From Modestobacter italicus (lineage in GTDB: Bacteria; Actinomycetota; Actinomycetes; Mycobacteriales; Geodermatophilaceae), in the NCBI RefSeq assembly GCF_000306785.1, contig NC_017955.1, positions 4,960,001 to 5,024,000 on the forward strand: DNA of 64,000 bases, given 5' to 3'. Both the position numbers and the translations under genes were made by a program. This document shows, piece after piece, positions 10,032 to 19,298 of the stretch. The notes under the pieces were generated by a model. It was not told the DNA's origin, did not search any database, and was given only the letters and a program-made list of their open reading frames with translations. Each line of letters opens with the position of its first letter. Position 1 is the stretch's first letter.

Positions 10032-11300
10032 GTGGTGACCATGGCTGCCGAGGCGACGGACGCGACGAGCGTCACCACGACCGCGCTCGGTCCGCGTCGC
10101 ACCCCGCTGCTCACCCTGCTGCCCGCCGAGGGGGCGCTGGCCTGGGTCCGCCGTGGTGAGGGGCTGGTCGGCTGGGGCGAGGCGGACCGCCTCGAGGTCA
10201 CCGGCCCGCACGCCCTGGCCGAGGCCGCCGCGTGGTGGGCCGACCGGTGCGCGCGCACCGACGCGCACGACCCGCTGGGCGTCCCGGGCTCGGGCCCGGT
10301 CGTCTTCGCCTCCATCGCCTTCGACCCGGCAGCGGGGACGTCGGTCTTCGTCGTCCCCGAGGTGGTCGTCGGCCGGCGCGACGGGCAGACCTGGGTGACC
10401 GTGGCCGGCGAGGCCGACGACGACCGGGCCGTGGTCGAGACCTCGCCGCAGGAGGCCGCCACCTCCATCGGCCGGCTCGCCTACGCCGACGGCGCGCTGG
10501 ACCCGGTGACCTGGTGCGGGGCCGTCGGCGCGGCCGTGCGGCGGATCGACGCCGGCGAGCTGGACAAGGTGGTGCTGGCCCGCGACCTGCTGGTCACCGC
10601 CGACCGCCCGCTGGACCCCCGCCGGCTGCTGCTGCGGCTGGCCGAGCGCTTCCCCGACACCTGGACCTTCGCCGTCGAGGGGCTGCTGGGCGCCACCCCG
10701 GAGCTGCTGCTGCGCCGCACCGGCCGGCACCTCGACGCGCGGGTGCTCGCCGGCACCGCGCCGCGCGGCGCCGGTGCCGACGACGACCGGCTCGCCGCCG
10801 GCCTGGCGGGGTCGGTGAAGGACCACGCCGAGCACGCCTACGCCGTCACCAGTCTTGCCGACGCGCTGCGGCCCTTCGTCGACGAGCTGCACGTGCCCGA
10901 GCACCCCTCGCTCCTCACCCTGCCCAACGTCCGGCACCTGGCCAGCGACGTGCACGGCCGCCAGCGCGACGGCGACGGCACCGGCCTGCTGGAGCTGGTG
11001 GCCGCGGTGCACCCCACCGCCGCCGTCTGCGGCAGCCCCACCGCCACGGCCGCCCGGCTGATCGGCGAGCTGGAGGGCATGGACCGCGGCCGGTACGCCG
11101 GGCCGGTGGGCTGGCTGGACGCCCGCGGGGACGGCGAGTTCGGGCTGGCGCTGCGCTGCGCCGAGCTGACCGGAGCCGAGGGCGGCCGGCAGGCCCGGCT
11201 GTTCGCCGGCTGCGGGATCGTCTCCGGTTCCGACCCGATCGCCGAGCTGGCGGAGACGCAGACCAAGCTCGCCGCCTTCCAGGCGGCGCTGGAGGACTGA
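10032..11300 (+). CDS. menF: Isochorismate synthase
   Basis: This chorismate-utilising enzyme converts chorismate to isochorismate at the entry of menaquinone synthesis. The 422-residue protein contains the chorismate-binding core at about residues 160-410: [56 protein letters not shown] and [15 protein letters not shown] siderophore isochorismate synthase would look similar, but the men neighbours favour MenF. Three in-frame starts are possible (GTG 10032, GTG 10035, ATG 10041); TACCCT at 10023-10028 best fits leaderless initiation at 10035. Confidence 0.9.
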   Translation: MVTMAAEATDATSVTTTALGPRRTPLLTLLPAEGALAWVRRGEGLVGWGEADRLEVTGPHALAEAAAWWADRCARTDAHDPLGVPGSGPVVFASIAFDPAAGTSVFVVPEVVVGRRDGQTWVTVAGEADDDRAVVETSPQEAATSIGRLAYADGALDPVTWCGAVGAAVRRIDAGELDKVVLARDLLVTADRPLDPRRLLLRLAERFPDTWTFAVEGLLGATPELLLRRTGRHLDARVLAGTAPRGAGADDDRLAAGLAGSVKDHAEHAYAVTSLADALRPFVDELHVPEHPSLLTLPNVRHLASDVHGRQRDGDGTGLLELVAAVHPTAAVCGSPTATAARLIGELEGMDRGRYAGPVGWLDARGDGEFGLALRCAELTGAEGGRQARLFAGCGIVSGSDPIAELAETQTKLAAFQAALED

Positions 11301-11368
11301 CCTCACCCGGACGAGCGGGGGCCGGGACCGGCGTTCAAGCACCAACAGAACCGGCCGATCTCGTATCT

Positions 11369-14044
11369 GTGACCGTCCTCCGCGCCTGCCGCCCCACGCC
11401 GGGTCTGTGCGTGCTGGCCGGGGTCCTGGCGTGCTGCCTCGGGACCGTGGTCCTGGCCCCGGACAGCACCCTCGGCGACTGGGCCTACCTGGCCGTCAGC
11501 GTCGGCGGCGCGGCTGCCGCCTGGCTGGCCGACCGGCGCCGTCCGCAGAACCGGCGCGGCGGGGTGCCCTGGGTGCCGCTGGCCCTGACCGGCAACGCGG
11601 CCGGGGACGTGGCCTGGCAGGCGATCACCTGGACGACCGGCTCCGCACCCGAGGTGTCGGTGGCCGACCTCGGCTGGCTGGCGGGCTACGCCACCCTCGT
11701 CGGCACCGCCATGAACGGCCGCATCGGCGGGCAGCATCGCCGGGGCTCGAGGGCCTACGCCGCGCTCGACGGCATCGCCGCCCTCGCCGTCTCCCTCCTC
11801 GTCGTGTTCCAGACCCCCGTCGTGGCCACGCTCACCGACGCCGGGCTCCCGGCGCTGACCCGGCTGGCCTTCATCGGCTACCCGGTGCTGGACGCCGTCC
11901 TCATCGGCCTGATGGCCTGGCGCCTGGTGCTGCACGGGCGGGTGCGGCCCGCGGTCGCCCTGCTGCTGGCCGGCACGACCTGCTGGCTGGTCGCCGACCT
12001 GGGGTGGCTGCTGCTGGCCTCCCCCGACACCGTCGCCGGCTGGCTGGACGCCGGCTGGCTGCTCGGCGTCGCCTGCTTCGCCGTGGTGCCGTGGCTGCCG
12101 CAGTCCCGCACCGAGGACCCCACCGCCGGCCGGGGCCCCGGCCACGGCCCGTGGCGGATGGCGCTGACCGTCGCCCCCTTCGCCGCGCCCGCCGTGCTCG
12201 AGGTCGTCGCCTGGGACGACGGCGTGGACGTCAACCCGGTCCCCGGCCTGGTCGTGTGGGGCGTGCTGCTGGTGCTCACCACCATCCGCACCCGGCTGGT
12301 GGCCCTCGACGGCCAGCGCGCCTGGGCGCTGGTCCGCTCCCAGGCGCGGCGCTCGGAGGCGCTGGCGGTCAACTCCTCGGACGCCGTCGTCGTCGTCGAC
12401 GCCGCCGGCCGGCTCACCGCCGAGTCGGCGTCGCTGGCCCGCTCCCTCGGGGTGCCCGCACCGGCCGGCGCCGAGCTGGCCGAGCTGGTGGCCCGGGCGG
12501 GCGGGGACGCGGAGGACGCGCGGCTGCTGCTGACCCGCAGCGCGTCGCTGCCCGGCGTCCCGGTCCAGCTCGAGCTGGAGGGGCTGCTGCCCGACGGGGC
12601 GGCCCGCTGGCTGGGCGGCCGGGCGGTCAACCTCGCCGGCGACCCCGACGTCGCCGGCACCGTGGTCAGCCTCACCGACGTCACCGCGCGCAAGCTGGCC
12701 GAGCTGGAGCTCGCGCACCAGGCCTTCTACGACGGCCTGACCGGGCTGGCCAACCGCTCGCTGTTCCTCGACCACACCGAGCAGGCGCTGCGCCGCGCCC
12801 ACCGCAGCGGCACCCCTCCGATCGTGCTGTGCCTGGACCTCGACGGGTTCAAGGACGTCAACGACAGCATCGGCCACCTGGCCGGCGACGAGCTGCTGTG
12901 CACCGTAGCGGCGCGGCTGAGCAGCGTCGTCCGGGCCACCGACACCGTCGCGCGGCTCGGCGGCGACGAGTTCGTCGTCCTCGTCGACGACATCGCCGGC
13001 GGGCTGCCCGAGGCCACCGAGCTCGCCCAGCGGCTGCTCGAGGCGATCGCCGAGCCGGTCGACCTGCACGGGCACCGGGTGAGCGTGGCGGCCAGCATCG
13101 GCGTCGTCGTCGCCGAGCCCGACGCCACCCCGCTGTCGCTGTTCCGGGACGCCGACATCGCGATGTACCGCGCCAAGGCCGCCGGCCGCGCCCGGTGGGT
13201 GGTCTTCGACGCCGGCATGCGCACCGCCGCGCTCGAGCGCATCGAGCTCGAGCGCGAGCTGGCCGCCGCGCTCCCGGCCGGGCAGCTGCGGCTGGTCTAC
13301 CAGCCCGTGGTCGACCTGCGGACCGAGGAGGTCACCGGCTTCGAGGCCCTGCTGCGCTGGCAGCACCCGACCCTGGGTGCCGTCGGCCCGGACAAGTTCG
13401 TGCCGATCGCCGAGGACACCGGCGAGATCGTGCCGATCGGCCGCTGGGTGCTGGGCGAGGCGACCCGCACCGCGGCCCGGTGGCAGCGCGCCCACCCCGG
13501 CGCCCCGCTGACGATGGCGGTCAACGTCTCCGCCCGGCAGCTGGTCGGCGTGGACCTGCTCCGCGACGTCGCCGCGGCGCTGTCGGTCAGCGGGCTGGCG
13601 CCGTCCTCGCTGGTCCTGGAGGTGACCGAGACCGCGCTGGTCACCGACCCGAACGCGGTCGCCGAGCGGCTCGCCGAGCTGCGCGCGCTGGGGGTCCGGC
13701 TGGCGCTGGACGACTTCGGCACCGGCTACTCGTCGCTGAGCTACCTGCGCCAGTTCGACGTCGACGTCCTCAAGATCGACCGCTCGTTCGTGAGCCTGCT
13801 CGACGGCTCACCCGAGGACGGCGCCATCGTGCACGGGCTGGTCCAGCTCGGCCGCACGCTGCGGCTGGAGGTCGTCGCCGAGGGCGTGGAGACCGAGGCC
13901 CAGCGCGACCTGCTGCGCGCCGAGCACTGCGACCTGGCCCAGGGCTGGCTGTTCGCCAAGCCGCTGGAGGCCGACGAGGCCGAGCTGCTGCTGCTCGGCC
14001 GGTCCGCGCCGCCGGCGACCCCCCGGACGCTCGCTCAGAGCTGA
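11369..14044 (+). CDS. Membrane-bound GGDEF-EAL c-di-GMP enzyme
   Basis: The 891-residue protein combines diguanylate cyclase and c-di-GMP phosphodiesterase domains. About the first 320 residues hold a series of hydrophobic segments (probably eight or so helices), followed by a PAS-like region (about 330-440). The GGDEF domain has an intact GGDEF motif near residues 531-535. The EAL domain has EALLRW near 659, DDFGTGYSSLSYL, KIDRSF and EGVET. All canonical catalytic motifs look intact, so net activity cannot be predicted. The GTG at 11369 is the best start after menF. The gene ends tail-to-tail with menD, overlapping by ten bases. Confidence 0.9.
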   Translation: MTVLRACRPTPGLCVLAGVLACCLGTVVLAPDSTLGDWAYLAVSVGGAAAAWLADRRRPQNRRGGVPWVPLALTGNAAGDVAWQAITWTTGSAPEVSVADLGWLAGYATLVGTAMNGRIGGQHRRGSRAYAALDGIAALAVSLLVVFQTPVVATLTDAGLPALTRLAFIGYPVLDAVLIGLMAWRLVLHGRVRPAVALLLAGTTCWLVADLGWLLLASPDTVAGWLDAGWLLGVACFAVVPWLPQSRTEDPTAGRGPGHGPWRMALTVAPFAAPAVLEVVAWDDGVDVNPVPGLVVWGVLLVLTTIRTRLVALDGQRAWALVRSQARRSEALAVNSSDAVVVVDAAGRLTAESASLARSLGVPAPAGAELAELVARAGGDAEDARLLLTRSASLPGVPVQLELEGLLPDGAARWLGGRAVNLAGDPDVAGTVVSLTDVTARKLAELELAHQAFYDGLTGLANRSLFLDHTEQALRRAHRSGTPPIVLCLDLDGFKDVNDSIGHLAGDELLCTVAARLSSVVRATDTVARLGGDEFVVLVDDIAGGLPEATELAQRLLEAIAEPVDLHGHRVSVAASIGVVVAEPDATPLSLFRDADIAMYRAKAAGRARWVVFDAGMRTAALERIELERELAAALPAGQLRLVYQPVVDLRTEEVTGFEALLRWQHPTLGAVGPDKFVPIAEDTGEIVPIGRWVLGEATRTAARWQRAHPGAPLTMAVNVSARQLVGVDLLRDVAAALSVSGLAPSSLVLEVTETALVTDPNAVAERLAELRALGVRLALDDFGTGYSSLSYLRQFDVDVLKIDRSFVSLLDGSPEDGAIVHGLVQLGRTLRLEVVAEGVETEAQRDLLRAEHCDLAQGWLFAKPLEADEAELLLLGRSAPPATPRTLAQS

Positions 14045-15786
14045 CGCAGCGCCGCGGCGGCGGCCGCGCGCAGCCGCACCCCGAGGGCGGCCTCGGCGGC
14101 CGCGTCGGTGCGGACGACGACCACCCGCGGCCCGCCGGCACCCAGCGCGTCGACCAGCTGGCCGGGGTCGGTGACCGCCGTGGCCGCCCAGCCCAGCGAC
14201 CGGGCCACCGCCACCAGGTCCCGGCCGTGCGGGGTGCCGAACACCCGCCGGAACCCGGCCGCGTACTGCGGCTGCCCCGGCTCGAGCTGGGCGAAGATGC
14301 CGCCGCCGTCGTTGTCCGGGACGACGACGGTCAGGTCGGGCACCGCCTCGCCCTCGCCGGTGAGCAGTCCGGTGAGGTCGTGCAGGAACGTCAGGTCGCC
14401 CATCAGCGCGAACGCCGGCCCGCCGCCGGCGCCCTGGTGCGCCAGCGCCGCGCCCACGGCGGTCGAGATGGTGCCGTCGATGCCAGCGACGCCGCGGTTG
14501 GCGAGCACGGTGAGCCCGGGCCGGGGCACGGCGTACCGGTCGACGTCGCGCACCGGGGTGGAGGAGCCCAGCACCAGCAGCGCCCCGGCCGGCAGCAGGG
14601 CCACCAGGTCGCGGGCCAGCCGGGGGGCGGTCAGCCGGCCGGGCAGGTCGTCGAGCTCGGCGTCGACCGCCCGCCCCACCCGGGCCGCCGCCCCGGTCCA
14701 CAGCTGCGCCCAGGTCCGGTCCGGGCGGGCCGCGCCCTCCCGCACCGCCAGCCCGGGGTCCAGGTGCGCGCTGCCCACCAGCGCGCTGCCGCGCCCCGGG
14801 TCGGCCCAGCGCGGCGTCGCGCCGTAGGTCTCCACCGGCACGGCCGGGTCGGCGAGCAGCGCCGACACCGGCCGGGACAGCATCGGCCGGCCGACCACGA
14901 CCACCCGGTCGGGCCGCTGCCCGGCCAGCCACTCCTGCGCGCCGAGCAGCAGCGCCGGACCGCGCACCGCGCCGGACGCGCCCCACGCGCCGCTGCTCGG
15001 CTCGGCCAGCACCGGCCAGCCGCGCTGGTCGGCGACCACGGCGGCGGACCGGCCGACCGCCGGTGGCGCGTCGCCGGCGACCAGCAGCGTGCGCGGCGGG
15101 CCGTCGGCGGTCAGCGGCGCGGCGTACCGCGGCTCGCCCGCAGCCGCCGCAGCGGTCCACGGGGCGCCGTCGGGGCGTCCGGCCAGGTCCCCGGACGGCG
15201 GGGCCGGCCGGGTGCCGGGAGCGGCGTCGTCGGGCATCAGCGGCTCGCGCAGCGCCAGGTTCAGGTGCACCGGCCCCGGGTCGCCGGACAGCTCGCCGCG
15301 GGCCACCAGCAGCGCCTTGGCGACCAGCGAGCGCCAGTACCGGTTCTGCGCCGCCTCGCGGCCGGGCTCGGGCACCCCGACGTCGGCGGCCCAGCGCACC
15401 GCGCGGCCGTAGAGCCCCGGCTGGTCGATCGTCTGGTTCGCCCCGGTGCCGCGGAGCTCCGGCGGCCGGTCGGCGGTCAGCGCCAGCAGCGGCACCCCGC
15501 TGGAGTCGGCCTCCAGCACCGCGGCGTGCAGGTGCGCGGTCGCCGTCCCGGAGGTGGTGAGCACCGGCACCGGCCGGCCGGAGGAGCGGGCCAGCCCGAG
15601 CGCCAGGAAGGCGGCGGTCCGCTCGTCGATCCGCACGTGCAGCCGGAGCAGCCCGGCCGCCTCGGCGTCGGCCAGCGCCAGCGCGACCGGCGCCGACCGG
15701 GAGCCGGGGGCGACCACGGCGTCGCTGACACCGCCGCGCAGCAGCTCGTCGACGAGCACCCGGGCGAAGGCGGTCGAGGGGTTCAC
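14035..15786 (-). CDS. menD: SEPHCHC synthase
   Basis: MenD is a thiamine-diphosphate enzyme that joins isochorismate and 2-oxoglutarate in menaquinone synthesis. It is 583 residues long. The N-terminal part shows VVAPGSRSAPVALA, the ThDP-activating IDERTAAFLALGLA, TTSGTATAHLHAAVLEA and GTGANQTIDQPGLYG. The C-terminal part shows NRGVAGIDGTISTAVG and GDLTFLHDLTGLL followed by VVPDNDGGGIF, the Mg/ThDP site. The GTG start overlaps the menC stop (GTGA), so menC-menD form an operon. Confidence 0.96.
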   Translation of the reverse strand: MNPSTAFARVLVDELLRGGVSDAVVAPGSRSAPVALALADAEAAGLLRLHVRIDERTAAFLALGLARSSGRPVPVLTTSGTATAHLHAAVLEADSSGVPLLALTADRPPELRGTGANQTIDQPGLYGRAVRWAADVGVPEPGREAAQNRYWRSLVAKALLVARGELSGDPGPVHLNLALREPLMPDDAAPGTRPAPPSGDLAGRPDGAPWTAAAAAGEPRYAAPLTADGPPRTLLVAGDAPPAVGRSAAVVADQRGWPVLAEPSSGAWGASGAVRGPALLLGAQEWLAGQRPDRVVVVGRPMLSRPVSALLADPAVPVETYGATPRWADPGRGSALVGSAHLDPGLAVREGAARPDRTWAQLWTGAAARVGRAVDAELDDLPGRLTAPRLARDLVALLPAGALLVLGSSTPVRDVDRYAVPRPGLTVLANRGVAGIDGTISTAVGAALAHQGAGGGPAFALMGDLTFLHDLTGLLTGEGEAVPDLTVVVPDNDGGGIFAQLEPGQPQYAAGFRRVFGTPHGRDLVAVARSLGWAATAVTDPGQLVDALGAGGPRVVVVRTDAAAEAALGVRLRAAAAAALRQL

Positions 15787-16757
15787 GAGCCCAGCACCGC
15801 GGCCAGCCGCTCCCGCCAGCGCCGCTCGGTGGCCGCGTCGGCGACGCACTCGGCCAGCCGGTCCGGCACCGGCCGCACCACCGGCAGCGCGCCGTCGAGC
15901 GGGAGCAGCGGCTCGCTGGTGACGTCGCCGGTGAACAGCGCGACCGTGCCCAGCCCGCACGCGAACGGCAGCTCGGGCAGCGCCGCCGCCAGCGCGACGC
16001 CGGCGGCGATGCCCACCGAGCTCTCCAGCGCGGAGGAGACGACGCAGGGCAGCCCGTGCGCCTCCGCCACCTCCAGCGCGGCCCGCACGCCGCCGAGCGG
16101 CTGCACCTTGAGGACGACGACGTCGGCGGCCTCGGCCAGCGCGACCCGGCGCGGGTCGACCGCCCGGCGCACCACCTCGTCGGCGGCGATCCGGACGTCG
16201 ACCCGGCGGCGCAGCGCGGCCAGGTCCTCGATCGTCGGGCACGGCTGCTCGGCGTACTCCAGGCCGAACCGGTCCAGCTCGCGGAGCCGGACCACCGCGG
16301 TGTCGACGTCCCAGGCCGCGTTGGCGTCGACCCGGACGGCGCCGGTGGGCCCCAGCGCGTCCCGGACGGCCTCGACCCGGGCGACGTCCTCGGCCGGGGA
16401 CTGCCCCGGCTCGGCGACCTTGACCTTCGCCGTCCGGCAGCCGGAGGCCCGCACGATCGCGTGCGCCTGCTCGGGCCCGACCGCGGGCACGGTCACGTTC
16501 ACCGGGACGGAACTGCGGACCGGGTCCGGCCAGCCCAGCACGGCGGCCTCGTGCGCGGACGCCCACCAGCGGCGGCTCTCCGCGACGTCGTAGTCCCAGA
16601 ACGGGGAGAACTCGCCCCAGCCGGCCGGCCCGTGCACCAGCACGCCGTCGCGGACCTCGATGCCGCGGAACCGGGTGCGCATCGGCACCGACCACACGTG
16701 CGCCTCCAGCGCCGCCGGGACCCCGCCCGGAGCGTCGGCGGCGGGAGCAGCAGGCAT
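15783..16757 (-). CDS. menC: o-Succinylbenzoate synthase
   Basis: This enolase-superfamily dehydratase converts SHCHC to o-succinylbenzoate. It is 324 residues long. Catalytic features visible are TAKVKVAEP (Lys pair), VDANAAWD (metal Asp), EYAEQPC (metal Glu), IAADEV (metal Asp) and VLKVQPLGG (catalytic Lys). The ATG at 16757 lies seven bases after a TAGGCT element (16765-16770), implying a leaderless transcript. It is the first gene of menC-menD, on the strand opposite to menE-menA. Confidence 0.94.
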   Translation of the reverse strand: MPAAPAADAPGGVPAALEAHVWSVPMRTRFRGIEVRDGVLVHGPAGWGEFSPFWDYDVAESRRWWASAHEAAVLGWPDPVRSSVPVNVTVPAVGPEQAHAIVRASGCRTAKVKVAEPGQSPAEDVARVEAVRDALGPTGAVRVDANAAWDVDTAVVRLRELDRFGLEYAEQPCPTIEDLAALRRRVDVRIAADEVVRRAVDPRRVALAEAADVVVLKVQPLGGVRAALEVAEAHGLPCVVSSALESSVGIAAGVALAAALPELPFACGLGTVALFTGDVTSEPLLPLDGALPVVRPVPDRLAECVADAATERRWRERLAAVLGS

Positions 16758-16855
16758 GGGTGACAGCCTAGGCGCGCCGCTGCGCAGGACTCGGGCACGA
16801 TCGGGACGTGCAGCGCGGCGCCGTCCCGACGAACGACGAACCCCCGGAGGTCAGC

Positions 16856-17548
16856 GTGGCCCACTCGACGGCACCCCGGCCCGCCGCCGACCTGAGCCCG
16901 CGCCGCCCCGGGCTGCCGGCGCGCTGCGGCGTGCGCGGCTGCGGCTGCGAGGACCCGCGTCAGCTCCGCAACGCCGCGAACCTGGTGACCGTCCTCCGCA
17001 CGGTGGCCTCGCTGGCGCTGGTGACGACCGCGGCGGTCCAGCACTCCTGGCCGTGGCTGCTGGCCGCCTACCTCACCTACTGGATCGGCGACTCCGCCGA
17101 CGGCAACATCGCCCGCTGGCAGCACCAGGAGACCCGGTTCGGAGCGGTCTTCGACGTCGTGTGCGACCGGATCAACTGCGTCAGCTGCGCCCTGGTCTTC
17201 CTGCAGTTCGTCGACGCCCCGTGGCCGATCGCGGTGTTCCTGTTCCAGTTCGTGGTCGTCGACCTGCCGCTCACCCTGCTGCCGATGCGCTGGCCGGTGC
17301 TCTCGCCCAACTACTTCTACCTGATCGACCGGCTGGCCTACACGCTGAACTGGCATGTGGTCGCCAAGGTCACCAACACCACGCTGCTGATCACCCTGCT
17401 GGTCCTCCTCCCCGACCAGCAGTGGGTCGCCCTGGTCGCCGCCACCACCGTGCTGCTGGTGAAGATCTGGTCGCTGGCGCGGGTGCTCCGGCTGACGACG
17501 CCGACGGGCACCCCGCACGTGCCCCAGGGCATGCCCGCCCGTGCCTGA
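16856..17548 (+). CDS. CDP-alcohol phosphatidyltransferase family protein
   Basis: This integral membrane enzyme transfers a phosphatidyl or similar group from a CDP-activated donor to an alcohol. The 230-residue protein has the complete family motif D-x2-DG-x2-AR-x8-G-x3-D-x3-D in GDSADGNIARWQHQ...FGAVFDVVCDR, followed by several hydrophobic helices. A Cys-rich N-terminal patch (RCGVRGCGCEDP) precedes the first helix. The GTG at 16856 has GGAGG five bases upstream and is preferred over the frame opening at 16808. The acceptor alcohol cannot be told. Its presence inside the men region suggests only shared membrane metabolism. Confidence 0.85.
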   Translation: MAHSTAPRPAADLSPRRPGLPARCGVRGCGCEDPRQLRNAANLVTVLRTVASLALVTTAAVQHSWPWLLAAYLTYWIGDSADGNIARWQHQETRFGAVFDVVCDRINCVSCALVFLQFVDAPWPIAVFLFQFVVVDLPLTLLPMRWPVLSPNYFYLIDRLAYTLNWHVVAKVTNTTLLITLLVLLPDQQWVALVAATTVLLVKIWSLARVLRLTTPTGTPHVPQGMPARA

Positions 17549-17553
17549 CCCCC

Positions 17554-18114
17554 GTGCCTGACCTCGCGACCGTCGGCCTGGTCGCGCTGGGCCTGGTGGT
17601 CGGCGCGGTCTCCGCGGTCACCCCGTTCCTGCCGGTCGAGGCCTACGTCATCGGGCTGGCGGTCACCCACCCGGCCGGGGTCGCGGTGGCCGGCGCGGTC
17701 GCCGCCGCGGTCGGGCAGACCGTGGGCAAGGTGCTGCTGTTCACCACCGCCCGGGGCGCGGCGAGCTCGAAGTGGCTGGAGCGGCTACGGGAGCGGGGCG
17801 CCAAGGAGGCCGCGGAGATCACCGCCGCCGAGGAGGCCGGCGAGGAGCCGCCGGGCGGCCCGGTCCGGCGCGCGCTCCGGCCGGTGGGCCGCTGGGTCAA
17901 GCGGGTCAACGCCGCCTGCATCGCGCTGCTGTCCGGCCGCTGGGGACCCGGCGTGGTGCTGCTGAGCGGAGCGGTGGGCATCCCGCCGCTGCTGGCGATC
18001 GCCTTCTACGCCGGGACGTCGAAGATGACCCTCCGCGCGTTCGTCGTCACCTGCCTGCTGGGCCGCGCGATCCGGTTCGTCGTCCTGGCGCTGGTGCCCG
18101 ACCTGCTCCCGTGA
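17554..18114 (+). CDS. VTT-domain-like membrane protein
   Basis: The 186-residue protein has about four hydrophobic segments: residues 5-25, 38-60 and two near the C-terminus. It carries TPFLPVEAYVIGLA and a final GIPPLLAIAFYAGTSKM segment resembling VTT/SNARE-associated (DedA-like) proteins. A charged amphipathic stretch (KWLERLRERGAKEAAEITAAEEAGEE) separates the two halves. It lies five bases after the preceding CDP-alcohol transferase gene and overlaps the alternative menE start (GTGA), so all three may be one transcript. Substrate and role are unknown; lipid handling is plausible. Confidence 0.65.
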   Translation: MPDLATVGLVALGLVVGAVSAVTPFLPVEAYVIGLAVTHPAGVAVAGAVAAAVGQTVGKVLLFTTARGAASSKWLERLRERGAKEAAEITAAEEAGEEPPGGPVRRALRPVGRWVKRVNAACIALLSGRWGPGVVLLSGAVGIPPLLAIAFYAGTSKMTLRAFVVTCLLGRAIRFVVLALVPDLLP

Positions 18115-18152
18115 GCGGTGCCCCCGCGGGCCGCGCCGTAGCCTGGCTCCCC

Positions 18153-19298
18153 GTGGCCCGGCCGTTGACCCTCGTGCCCGCGCCGCCTCCCGAGGCCGCC
18201 GCGGCGGCGCTGGGCACCGTCTGGCCCGCGCTGCGCCGCGCCCTGGCCGGCGACGCCCCGCTCGCCGTGCTGCCGGCCGGTGCCGGCCCGGCCGACGCGG
18301 CGCGTGCGGTGCTGCGTCCCGACCGGCCGCTGGAGCCGGGGACCGACCTGGTGGTGGTCACCTCCGGCTCCACGGGCGGCGGGAAGGGCGTGCTGCTGTC
18401 CGCGGCCGCGCTGCGCGCCTCGGCGGCCGCCACGCTCGGCCGGCTCGGCGGCCCGGGCAGCTGGCTGCTGGCGCTGCCCACCTCGGCGGTCGGCGGGCTG
18501 CAGGTGCTGGTGCGCAGCGCGCTGGCCGACCGCGAGCCCGCCGTCCTGGACCGCGGGGAGCCGCTGGCCGCGGCGCTGGCCCGGCTCCCCGCCGGCGACC
18601 GCCGGTACACCGCGCTGGTGCCCACCCAGCTGCGCCGGTACCTGGCCGACGAGCCCGACGCGCTCGCCTCCTTCGACGGCATCGTGGTCGGCGGGGCGGC
18701 CACGGACCCGGCGCTGCTCGCCCGCGCCCGCGCCGCCGGCGTGCGGCTGCACACCTCGTACGGGATGAGCGAGACCGCCGGTGGCTGCGTCTACGACGGC
18801 GTCCCGCTCGACGGCGTCGGCGTGCGGGTGGCCGAGGGCGTCGAGCTCACCGGCCCGGTGCTCGCGCACGGCTACCGGCTGGACCCGGCCGCCACCGGGG
18901 AGGCGTTCGCCGACGGCTGGTTCCGCACCCGCGACGCCGGCTCGCTGGCCGCCGACGGCACCCTCACGGTGCACGGCCGGCTGGACGACGTGGTGATCAG
19001 CGGTGGGGTCAACGTCGCCCCGCAGGCCGTGGAGGCCGCGCTGCGCGAGCACCCGTCGGTCGCCGACGCCGTCGTCACCGGCCGGCCCGACCCGGAGTGG
19101 GGCCAGCGGGTGGTGGCCGGGGTCGTCCCCGCCCCCGGCGCCGTCCCGGAGCTGGCCGAGCTGCGCCCGTGGGTCGCCGCCCGGCTCGGTGCCGCCGCCG
19201 CCCCGCGGGAGCTGCACCTGCTCGACAGCGTCCCGACCCTGCACACCGGCAAGCCCGACCGCCGGGCCGTCGCGCGACTCCACGGAGGAGATCAGTAG
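18153..19298 (+). CDS. menE: o-Succinylbenzoate-CoA ligase
   Basis: This adenylate-forming enzyme activates o-succinylbenzoate with ATP and CoA. At 381 residues it is shorter than generic acyl-CoA ligases, as is usual for actinobacterial MenE. Motifs are the P-loop VVTSGSTGGGKGV, TSYGMSETAGG (A5), DGWFRTRDAG (A7) and HGRLDDVVISGGVNV (A8), plus the C-terminal catalytic Lys in HTGKPDRRA. GTG 18153 lies eight bases after TAGCCT, suggesting leaderless initiation. An alternative in-frame GTG at 18111 overlaps the stop of the upstream gene and would add 14 residues. Confidence 0.92.
   Translation: MARPLTLVPAPPPEAAAAALGTVWPALRRALAGDAPLAVLPAGAGPADAARAVLRPDRPLEPGTDLVVVTSGSTGGGKGVLLSAAALRASAAATLGRLGGPGSWLLALPTSAVGGLQVLVRSALADREPAVLDRGEPLAAALARLPAGDRRYTALVPTQLRRYLADEPDALASFDGIVVGGAATDPALLARARAAGVRLHTSYGMSETAGGCVYDGVPLDGVGVRVAEGVELTGPVLAHGYRLDPAATGEAFADGWFRTRDAGSLAADGTLTVHGRLDDVVISGGVNVAPQAVEAALREHPSVADAVVTGRPDPEWGQRVVAGVVPAPGAVPELAELRPWVAARLGAAAAPRELHLLDSVPTLHTGKPDRRAVARLHGGDQ

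Noticed and set aside
11303-13495. A 730-codon open frame on the minus strand opposite the GGDEF-EAL gene
   Set aside because: It lies entirely antisense to a protein with intact catalytic motifs. Its composition (Gly, Arg, Pro, His, Gln) is the shadow pattern expected from GC-rich third positions.
16660-17553. Extension of the VTT-like protein upstream as one long frame
   Set aside because: The upstream part overlaps the CDP-alcohol transferase gene, which has the full catalytic motif and a good ribosome site in another frame.
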